From the NCBI GenBank assembly GCA_036557225.1, contig DATBHX010000080.1:1-64000 (forward strand): a stretch of 64,000 bases of DNA, given 5' to 3'. Below are positions 25,391 to 33,461 of the stretch, one piece after another. Every line of letters begins with the position of its first letter. Position 1 is the first letter of the stretch. The position numbers and the translations under genes are program-made. Below the pieces are notes generated by a model. That model made no database searches and was not told the DNA's origin. It saw only the letters and a list, made by a program, of their open reading frames with translations. Origin of the DNA: Angelobacter sp036557225. GTDB taxonomy: Bacteria; Acidobacteriota; Terriglobia; Terriglobales; Acidobacteriaceae.

Positions 25391-26266
25391 CTACTTGGAA
25401 CAGTGCAGATGACCATCATCGTTGACGATATCGCTCCTGCACTTGGCATAGTCATCCAGCTTGGCGCTGCGCCAGTCGCCACCTGTCGTGGAGCAACGCG
25501 CTTCCAGATCGTCGCCATTAACGCGAATTTCCTGGCAGGTCTGCGTATAGGAGCCTGCGGGAACGCCTGCCGGGTAGCCGGTCGGAGCCGCCACACAGCG
25601 CAGATTGCCGTCCTGATTCACGATTTGTCCGTGGCACTTTCTGTAGTCGTCAAGGCTGGTGTTTTGCCAATCGCCATTGTTGTTCTTGCAGCGCGCCTGC
25701 AAATCGTCACCGTGACTCTTGATGTCTTTGCACGTCTGGGTGTAGGGCGTACCAACGGCAACCCCAGGTCCAGGATACCCTCCCCGATAGCCCGGTGCAT
25801 ATGCTCCGGCTACACACCGCAGGTTACCGTCCTCATTGGCAACATCGCCATGGCATTTTTGAAAGTCGTCAAGCTTGGTCTTGTGCCAATCTCCGTTTGA
25901 ATTCTGGCAGCGAGCTTCCAGGTCATCACCGTGAATCCGTATTTCCTGGCACGTCTGGGTGTATGAACCGCCGGGAACGCCTGCGGGATATCCCGGCTGC
26001 TGCATTGTGGCTGCGCTCGCGCCGCAGCGCAGGGCCCCATTGTCATTGACAATGTCACTGCCGCAACTGCGATAGTCACGAAGCTGCGTTGCTTCCCACT
26101 TCCCATCGGTATCCTGGCAATTGGCCACCAGAACATCTCCTCGCACATCAACGTTCTTGCATGTCTGCTGGAATGATCCGGATGGAAATGACTGGGCCCA
26201 GGTAACGCCTGCCTGAAGCACGATAAAGAAAAATCCGATTACACAACTGCTGATTAAACGCCGCAT
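25391..26266 (-). CDS. Secreted cyanovirin-N-like (CVNH) repeat protein
   Basis: A 291-residue protein with a signal peptide (residues 1-~24, ending VTWAQ) and four repeats of about 55-65 residues. Each repeat follows the CVNH pattern: F/YxQTC, then GDxLxAxC, xGxW, LxDxxxC and I/VxNxxGxLxC. The repeats start near residues 30, 100, 165 and 230, separated by short Gly/Pro-rich linkers (YPAGVPGGS type). A classical cyanovirin-N is about 100 residues made of two such halves, so this could be two full domains or four independent half-domains. The fold usually binds high-mannose glycans, making an extracellular lectin likely. The paired cysteines suggest one disulfide or more per repeat. Confidence 0.85.
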   Translation of the reverse strand: MRRLISSCVIGFFFIVLQAGVTWAQSFPSGSFQQTCKNVDVRGDVLVANCQDTDGKWEATQLRDYRSCGSDIVNDNGALRCGASAATMQQPGYPAGVPGGSYTQTCQEIRIHGDDLEARCQNSNGDWHKTKLDDFQKCHGDVANEDGNLRCVAGAYAPGYRGGYPGPGVAVGTPYTQTCKDIKSHGDDLQARCKNNNGDWQNTSLDDYRKCHGQIVNQDGNLRCVAAPTGYPAGVPAGSYTQTCQEIRVNGDDLEARCSTTGGDWRSAKLDDYAKCRSDIVNDDGHLHCSK

Positions 26267-26412
26267 CTTGATGTCTCCCTCGAAGCCGGCCCCTACGTTC
26301 AGAGCTCGACTAAAACATTCAGTGAGAGATTAGATTCGCCGCTATTTGCAACAGTTTGATCGACATTTTCGAGTGCCCTGGTTATTCTGGGCAACCCTTT
26401 TTACTTTTTGCC

Positions 26413-26448
26413 GCAAAAAATAACAGAGGACGCGCGCCGCGTCCTCTG
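26413..26448 (-). terminator. Rho-independent terminator of the receiver-domain protein gene
   Basis: An 11-bp perfect stem (26424-26434 and 26438-26448, arm CAGAGGACGCG) with a 3-nt loop is followed leftward by TTATTTTTTG. It lies about 20 bp past the stop of the leftward gene ending at 26470. Confidence 0.85.
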
Positions 26449-26469
26449 GGAATAAACCCCGGTTGAAAA

Positions 26470-28203
26470 CTACTTTTTCGATCTCAGCTCTTTCATGATC
26501 TCTTCCACCAGTTCGGGTTTGAGCCGCTCCATCACGCGATGAACTGCCTGCGCGATGGTGTGGTGGTGTTCAGCGCCGGTTTCCGCGGCTACCGAAGCGG
26601 CAGCTTCCGGTATTGCTGCGTCTACACTAGCCGCCACCGCCGCAGAATCAACGCTCAGAGAAGCAGGGGAGGGCTGAGGGGGGATCTCGACAGGCGGGGC
26701 AACGTGCTCGTAGGCGTTTCCGGCAGAAGGCGCCGGCTCGATCGCCCGCACCGGCGGATGATAATCCACCGGTGGCTGATATTCAAAAGATGGGATTGGC
26801 GCCGCGGCCGCATAAGCTTGCTCTGGCGGCGGCTCAACAGCGTGGGTCTCAGCAGCATCCGGCGTTGCCAACGGCGGAACATGATCGCCAATAACCGGAG
26901 CGGAACTGGCCGCGTGGGTTGTTTCCGCTTCAGTTGCCTTGTTATAAGCAGACAACGCCGCGGCTACACGGGCTTCGAAATCTGAATCGCTTACTTCCGC
27001 TGCCGGCTCATTTGCTGGTGTAGTAGTCGCTGACGTATCGCTTGCTTGCGGAGCACTCTCGCTCACTGGATTCGCGTCTACTGGAGGCGCGGCCGAAACT
27101 GGCGCTTCCGGCGCGCCGGCAGAGAATGCTTCAACCTGCTGTCCAATGGTCGACATCAGACCCGGTTCAATATGTTCTGCTTTGGTGCTGCGCGTGGCTT
27201 CCTCGGCTGTTTCCTGCAAAGCGGGTTCACGCGGAATTTCCAGATCGGATTCCGCAGCCACGGCCGTCGGCATGAATGTGTACTCAGGCTCAGCCGGCGG
27301 GTCCGGGTCCTTAAATACAGGGATGAATTGTGGATGGCGTTGAGCATCCGTCGCGGGCTCAGAAGTGGCGGCCACAACCGGTTCCGGGGCAGGCGCTTGC
27401 GCCACTGGCGCGGGCGCCGCCTCCACGGGTGCCGGCGGCGGCTCAGGTACTGGGATTGCGCTGACTGGAATCTCTTCTACCGCTTGCACTGGCGCAGCAA
27501 CCACCGGTTCGGGCATTCCTGCTTCCTGCGCAGGAACGAAAACCTCATGGTCGGTTGTCGGCACTGGCGGCGCAGGAACGATCACTGACGTCTCAAAGGT
27601 TGCCGCCGGCGTATTGACGGCAAAATGGGCAGTGGAGTTTGCCGGTTCTCCGCCCAGCATGTCACTAAAAGCCGACGAGCTGGCCATGTGATCGGGAACT
27701 TCCACCATCGGCTGTGCGCTCGGGCGGGCGCCGGTGGAGTGATGGTCCGGCTCAGTCGTCACTACGGCTTCTTCCGCGTATTGGGTCTCGGCCACAACGG
27801 GCTGTGCAACGATGGGGGGCGGCGGCGCATTGCCGATACGCTCTTCAAACTTCTTGATGATCGCAAGAAGATCACTTGCTTCAAACGGCTTGATGATCAC
27901 GCCGTCAGCCTTCACGCGATTGCCGTCCTCCGACTTGAACGGCTCCAGCTTGCCGACCGTAAGCAGCACAGGTGTCTTCAGCGTATCCAGAGATCCGCGC
28001 ACCTTCTCGCAGACTTCAAGGCCGGAATAGCCCGGCATGTAAACATCAAGGATGATAATGTCAGGCTTCTGCTCAGCGATTTTCTTCACTGCTGCAGCGC
28101 CGTTACTGACAGCCACCACGTCATATCCGGCATCAGAAAGGATTTTCTTTCCCATGTTCTGGGCCGTCATGCTGTCATCGGCAAATAGGATTCTTAGCGA
28201 CAC
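26470..28203 (-). CDS. Receiver-domain protein with long low-complexity tail
   Basis: A 577-residue protein whose first ~120 residues form a CheY-like receiver: acidic D9/D10, phospho-acceptor Asp53 (IIILDVYMPG), and the switch lysine in IIKPFE. Residues ~125-530 are rich in Pro, Ala, Glu and Val and look disordered. A short C-terminal helix (HHTIAQAVHRVMERLKPELV) ends the protein and may be a docking peptide. There is no DNA-binding or enzyme domain, so it may act by recruiting partners when phosphorylated. No kinase is adjacent. bamD and rpe lie upstream on the same strand. Confidence 0.85.
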   Translation of the reverse strand: MSLRILFADDSMTAQNMGKKILSDAGYDVVAVSNGAAAVKKIAEQKPDIIILDVYMPGYSGLEVCEKVRGSLDTLKTPVLLTVGKLEPFKSEDGNRVKADGVIIKPFEASDLLAIIKKFEERIGNAPPPPIVAQPVVAETQYAEEAVVTTEPDHHSTGARPSAQPMVEVPDHMASSSAFSDMLGGEPANSTAHFAVNTPAATFETSVIVPAPPVPTTDHEVFVPAQEAGMPEPVVAAPVQAVEEIPVSAIPVPEPPPAPVEAAPAPVAQAPAPEPVVAATSEPATDAQRHPQFIPVFKDPDPPAEPEYTFMPTAVAAESDLEIPREPALQETAEEATRSTKAEHIEPGLMSTIGQQVEAFSAGAPEAPVSAAPPVDANPVSESAPQASDTSATTTPANEPAAEVSDSDFEARVAAALSAYNKATEAETTHAASSAPVIGDHVPPLATPDAAETHAVEPPPEQAYAAAAPIPSFEYQPPVDYHPPVRAIEPAPSAGNAYEHVAPPVEIPPQPSPASLSVDSAAVAASVDAAIPEAAASVAAETGAEHHHTIAQAVHRVMERLKPELVEEIMKELRSKK

Positions 28204-28277
28204 GTAAATACACCTTCACTTAGGCGGGAAACGAGGCTAACTTACTGATAATTAGCTGGGAAGTCAATGGAAACACT

Positions 28278-28304
28278 ACCTCAGTACCTAGTGAGGTATA
28301 CCTC
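28278..28304. promoter_or_regulatory. Overlapping palindromes upstream of the receiver-protein gene
   Basis: A perfect 12-bp palindrome GAGGTATACCTC (28293-28304) overlaps an inverted repeat ACCTCA/TGAGGT (28278-28283 and 28292-28297). They lie 75-101 bp upstream of the start at 28203, in the bamD-receiver gap, and could be an operator for a dimeric regulator. Confidence 0.35.
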
Positions 28305-28355
28305 TTATTCGCTCAAAGGTACTAAGCCCATTGTGTGGCCCTTGCCGTTTGGAAA

Positions 28356-29714
28356 TCAAAAAGGAATCAGCTTGCGTAGCCCCTTCTTGCCTTTCTTTTT
28401 GCTGCTTGATTCCTGCTTGGAATCAATTTTCTGCTGATCCTTTTGTTCCTGCGCGGTCGCGGGCGTTTTAGTTACGTCGATGCCTTCGCCCGTCGGCTTT
28501 TGGACCTCATTCACCTGTGCCGGCGCTGGCGGCGGAGGCGTGCCTTCAGTTGACCCCTGCGTGTTCGCACTGGCAGGCTGGTTCGCACTGCTGGGTGGTT
28601 TTTCATTCTCTGCCGGCTTTCCTGTGGTAGCCACCGGCTGGAATGTCAGGCTCTGGCCGGCCTGCGCGCTGGTAATCTGCGCAGTGAGAGAATTCACCAG
28701 TGCAGGCGCGCTCTCGACTTTCTCATCTTCCAAATTGGGCTCTCCTACTTTGGAGGCAGCCAGCACGTTCGGATGCTTTTTGAAATTCGTTGTGACCTTC
28801 CCCACCGTGCTGAGCTTGCCGCGGCTGGCTTCTTCCGCCTTGCTCTCTGCGATGGCATCCGCACTGGGCTCAGGTATGGGCGCTTTGAGCGCCTCCAGTC
28901 GCCGCTTGGCATCGCCCACACGGTCGGTTGCCGGATAGCGAGTCACGATCTTGGAATAAGCCTCGATCGCTTTCTTCTCATACAATGCGACGACCTTTTC
29001 TTTCTGGGCATCCGGAATCTTCTGCTTCCTCAGAGCGAGGGCCTCTTTTTCGTAGAGAGCTCCCAACTCAAACAGCGCCTCGTCCGCGCCGGAATAAAGC
29101 GGGTAGGACTCAATCAATGATTCCAGACGGGCCTGTGACGCCGCCAGGTTATCGCGCAGATAGTAGAAATGGGCGATCCGGTACTGGCGCTCCGCCAGCA
29201 CTTCATGCACCTCGCGCAATTTCTGTTTCGCCTGTGGTACCAGCGGACTATCAGGATATTGCTGAATCAACGCCCGGTATTCCTCCGCCGCGCGCGATGC
29301 TTGAGCAAAGTCGCGGTCCGGCTTTTCCATCTGCCGGTAGTGCATGGTGGCAATTTTCAACTGTGCTTCTGACGCTTCCGGCAGGTTGGGAAAGAACGTC
29401 TGGAAGTCTTTGTATTCCACCTCCGCCTGGGCCCAGGCAGCAGTGCCGCCTTCGGCGTACCAGGCATCGCCCAGCGCCAGCTTCGCGCGGGCAATGTATT
29501 CAGAGTCGGGATAGGTATTGATCAGAGTATCGAGCAGGGTGCGCGATTCCTGGAAATGGCCTTTCTTCATCGAATCCATGGCGCGGTCAAACAGGCCTTT
29601 GTCCGGCTGCTTGGAGTCGATATTGGAAAGAGGGTTCTGGACTTTGTGATGGCATCCGCACGCCATCAAAAGAAAGCTCGCCAGCACTGCTGAAACAGCA
29701 AATTTTCGCACCAT
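28356..29714 (-). CDS. bamD: BamD-like outer-membrane assembly lipoprotein with C-terminal extension
   Basis: BamD is a TPR lipoprotein of the Bam complex that inserts beta-barrel proteins into the outer membrane. The 452-residue protein has a lipobox (LMAC, lipidated Cys19), followed by TPR-like repeats (FDRAMDSMKKGHFQESRTLLDTL, AQAEVEYKDFQTFFP, AAEEYRALIQQYPDSPLV) to about residue 270, where typical BamD proteins (~245 residues) end. The remaining ~180 residues are Pro/Ala/Lys-rich, apparently disordered, and end in a basic stretch. It lies 28 bp after rpe. Confidence 0.85.
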   Translation of the reverse strand: MVRKFAVSAVLASFLLMACGCHHKVQNPLSNIDSKQPDKGLFDRAMDSMKKGHFQESRTLLDTLINTYPDSEYIARAKLALGDAWYAEGGTAAWAQAEVEYKDFQTFFPNLPEASEAQLKIATMHYRQMEKPDRDFAQASRAAEEYRALIQQYPDSPLVPQAKQKLREVHEVLAERQYRIAHFYYLRDNLAASQARLESLIESYPLYSGADEALFELGALYEKEALALRKQKIPDAQKEKVVALYEKKAIEAYSKIVTRYPATDRVGDAKRRLEALKAPIPEPSADAIAESKAEEASRGKLSTVGKVTTNFKKHPNVLAASKVGEPNLEDEKVESAPALVNSLTAQITSAQAGQSLTFQPVATTGKPAENEKPPSSANQPASANTQGSTEGTPPPPAPAQVNEVQKPTGEGIDVTKTPATAQEQKDQQKIDSKQESSSKKKGKKGLRKLIPF

Positions 29715-29742
29715 GTGTACCTACCTGAAATCGTTCGCGCCT

Positions 29743-30417
29743 TCAAACTCTCTGCAGCGTAGCTTCAGTAGCAAGCTTGAGCAGGCGCTCTGTATTTTCT
29801 CTGGGATTGCCTTTACCGAAGATCGCGTTTCCCGCCACCAGAATTTCCACTCCGGCACGGACTGCGTCGGCGATCGTATCTGTCGCTATGCCGCCGTCAA
29901 TTTCTATCCTGAAGTTGGCGTTCCGCGACGTACGCATCAGGGCCAGTCTGCGCACCTTTTCCAGCGACGAAGGAATAAACTTCTGCCCGCCGAAGCCCGG
30001 GTTCACTGACATCACCAAAACGTGATGCACCATATCCAGCACTTCTTCCAGCGTCTGTACCGGTGTCGCCGGATTGATCACCACGCCGGCCCTGGCGCCG
30101 TGGCTCTGAATCAGTTCCAGCGTGCGATGCAGATGCACGCATGCCTCCTGGTGCACCGAAATCCAGTCCGCTCCGGCATCGACAAAGGCCGGAATGTACT
30201 GGTCAGGATTTTCAATCATCAGATGGCAGTCCAGCGGCAAGTTTGTTACCTTCCTGAGGCTGGCCACGACCGGAGGACCAATGGTAATGTTGGGCACAAA
30301 GTGTCCATCCATTACGTCCACGTGCAAAACCGTAGCGCCACCCTCAACCACCGTCTGAATCTGGGCGGCCAAGTGAGCAAAGTCCGCTGACAAAATTGAG
30401 GGCGCTAACTCAATCAA
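29743..30417 (-). CDS. rpe: Ribulose-phosphate 3-epimerase
   Basis: Rpe interconverts ribulose 5-phosphate and xylulose 5-phosphate in the pentose phosphate pathway. The 224-residue TIM barrel carries IELAPSILSADFAHL, HVDVMDGHFVPNITIGP, DCHLMI, VMSVNPGFGGQKFIP and the EIDGGI phosphate-binding region. All metal and catalytic positions (HVDVMD, the second Asp in EIDGG) are in place. It is the first of three leftward genes (rpe, bamD, receiver protein). Confidence 0.97.
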   Translation of the reverse strand: MIELAPSILSADFAHLAAQIQTVVEGGATVLHVDVMDGHFVPNITIGPPVVASLRKVTNLPLDCHLMIENPDQYIPAFVDAGADWISVHQEACVHLHRTLELIQSHGARAGVVINPATPVQTLEEVLDMVHHVLVMSVNPGFGGQKFIPSSLEKVRRLALMRTSRNANFRIEIDGGIATDTIADAVRAGVEILVAGNAIFGKGNPRENTERLLKLATEATLQRV

Positions 30418-30682
30418 AATGATTGTCTCTTCAGTCGAAAGTTACTCAAATTCTAGCATGCTGGGCCGTGCAGCCCGTCCCGCAGAGGCTCCCAAATTAC
30501 CTTAACCCCGTTGGGTGCAAAACACACCACTCCATTTGTAGAACGCCGCATGCTTTCCCTTCTTGCAACAGAACTGCCTGAACTGTTGAAAGGTTGCTTT
30601 CGATCTCGTCTTGCAAAGCTAAGTCCAATAGATTCATCAAATGCTTGTCACGCCAGCTATACCGCAGCAGGCGGCGATATTT

Positions 30683-31663
30683 CTAAGCTGACGCACCCCG
30701 TGATTGCGTTATCGCAAGGCTTCGCGCAAGCATAGCCGTCCCACTCAGGAAGATGAAAAAACCTGCATAGGCCGGGCTGAGGTGGACAAAGTCGGTATAG
30801 CCAATCGCGAAGTGCACGCCGATGGCAGCGCCAAAGCCGCAGAGGCCCATGAGCGCGACGATTTGAACCATGCTGCGGGAAAGCGGGGCATGCCGTACCA
30901 CCATCACAAGAATCAGTCCTACCGAGAGCAGTCCGCCACCGAATCCTGCCCGATCATGCGCCAGCAACGGCACCAGAACTGGCGAGAAAGACCGTAATTT
31001 ATCAGCAGGTATGCCAACGAAGGCGATATCCTGCGGCACGAAAACCGAAGTCATTCCGACGAAAAGGATTGTCAGGCCTGCAACCACCAGTCCAGCACTA
31101 CACGCCAGAAGCAGCTTTCTTCCATGTGCTTCCAAACCCGGGTTGGCCCGGTATGTAGTCTTCCAGAGAGCCGCAGCGCTGTTGGAGCCGCGCAGCAGCC
31201 TTCGCGCCCGCAACATCCCGGCCAGGTAGACTGGCAGTAGAAACAGCGTGGCGACTCCATGCCATGTGTCGAAATATCCATATCCTAAATAGGCCAGAAA
31301 GCTCAGAAAGCCCAAACCACCGGAGAGCGCAAACGTCCACCAGGCCCAGGACGCTCCCTCGCGCAGTGGAAACTCAGCAAGCCACCAATAGGCCATGCCA
31401 ATCGCAAGCAATGCTCCACCAAACGCGACCCGATCATGAAACATAAATCGCACCAGGTTCGCGCTGGTCTGCTGGCGGAGCATTGCCGCATCCATTCCCA
31501 ACGCACTCACGTCATGCGGCAGCAGTTGCCCGCTGACGGACTGGGCAATGGCAAATCCGCCGCTGATGAATAACGCAAGGCCGGTCACTTGCAACAAAAA
31601 GCGCCCATCCCCCAACAGAGCTTCCAATAAACCGCGATCCTCAAAAGTATTTGTTGCCGTCAT
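30683..31663 (-). CDS. Polytopic membrane protein with internal duplication, unknown function
   Basis: A protein of 326 residues from ATG 31663 (an upstream in-frame start at 31693 adds 10). It has about eight to ten hydrophobic segments. The two halves are clearly related: HDVSALGMDAAMLRQQ...FHDRVAFGGALLAIGM in the first matches QDIAFVGIPADKLRSF...AHDRAGFGGGLLSVGL in the second. The conserved HDR-x-x-FGG motif with charged residues at a membrane edge may be functional. I know no named family for it. It is divergent from the oppF-like gene. Confidence 0.75.
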   Translation of the reverse strand: MTATNTFEDRGLLEALLGDGRFLLQVTGLALFISGGFAIAQSVSGQLLPHDVSALGMDAAMLRQQTSANLVRFMFHDRVAFGGALLAIGMAYWWLAEFPLREGASWAWWTFALSGGLGFLSFLAYLGYGYFDTWHGVATLFLLPVYLAGMLRARRLLRGSNSAAALWKTTYRANPGLEAHGRKLLLACSAGLVVAGLTILFVGMTSVFVPQDIAFVGIPADKLRSFSPVLVPLLAHDRAGFGGGLLSVGLILVMVVRHAPLSRSMVQIVALMGLCGFGAAIGVHFAIGYTDFVHLSPAYAGFFIFLSGTAMLARSLAITQSRGASA

Positions 31664-31731
31664 ATTCGCGCCGCGTTTGCGCGAAGATATCACAACTCCC
31701 GATTTTGAGGGCGTTGCTTTATATTCATCGC

Positions 31732-32534
<803 letters not shown>

Positions 32535-32538
<4 letters not shown>

Positions 32539-33461
32539 GAATGTCGCGCGCTTGTGTATGCACCTCTTTCGCGCTCGTCCTTTGCGCGACAACTCTAGTT
32601 CTGGCTCAGCCTGGGTCCAAAACCCAGCTTGTCATCCTCGGCACCGGCACGCCAGTCCTTGATCCCGACCGCTCCGGCCCCTCCGTTGCTGTTGTGGTGA
32701 ATGGCACAGCTTACCTGGTTGATTTTGGCCCTGGCGTCGTGCGTCGCGCCGCCGCTGCCGAACGAGATAAAAGAATCACAGCCCTCAAGCCCGCAAACAT
32801 CAAAGTCGTTTTCGCCACGCACCTTCATTCCGATCACACCGCCGGACTCGCCGATCTCTATCTCAGTCCTGCCGTCGAAGGGCGGCCAGGCCCGTTGGAG
32901 CTTTACGGTCCGCCCGGCATCGCCGCGATGGCACGCCACATTCAAGCAGCGTATGGGAAAGATGTGGCGATTCGTACGCAAGGCTTGGAGCTTGGCAAGG
33001 CCAAGGCATACAAAATCAACACGCATGAAATTCATCCCGGCATCGTCTACAAAGACGCGAACGTCACGGTGCGCGCCTTTGCCGTAGCTCACGGCACATG
33101 GGATTTCGCCTACGGCTATCGCTTTGATACTGCAGACCGCAGCATCGTGATTTCCGGCGATACCGCGCCGACAGAACGAATGAGCCGCGTCTGCCATGGC
33201 TGCGACCTGCTTCTGCATGAAGTCTATTCACGGGCTTGGTTCAAAGAACGTCCGCCGGCGCGGCAGAAATATCATTCGCGCTTTCATACCTCGACAGCCG
33301 AGCTGGCAAGGATCGCCACCCAGGCGCAACCCAAACAGCTTGTGCTCTACCACCAGTTGTTCAGGCCAACGGACGATGTGGATGCAGTGTTGATCGATGA
33401 GATTCGAAAAGCAGGCTACTCGGGCCCTGTGGCGTCGGCCCACGATCTCGACATCTACTGA
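32535..33461 (+). CDS. Exported metallo-beta-lactamase-fold hydrolase, RNase Z/AtsA-like
   Basis: A 308-residue MBL-fold protein with a signal peptide (ACVCTSFALVLCATTLVLA). Zinc motifs are HLHSDH (H96, H98, D100, H101), ISGDT (Asp ligand) and a distal His in VLYHQLF, the layout of the RNase Z/arylsulfatase AtsA subgroup. Because it is exported, a tRNA role is unlikely; periplasmic ester or sulfate-ester hydrolysis is plausible. It starts inside the stop of the OppF-like ATPase gene (ATGA overlap), and its end overlaps the convergent TonB receptor gene by 7 bp. Confidence 0.88.

Noticed and set aside
30511..30735. 74-residue ORF between rpe and the membrane-protein gene
   Set aside because: No ribosome site, odd composition, and overlap with the end of a better-supported gene.
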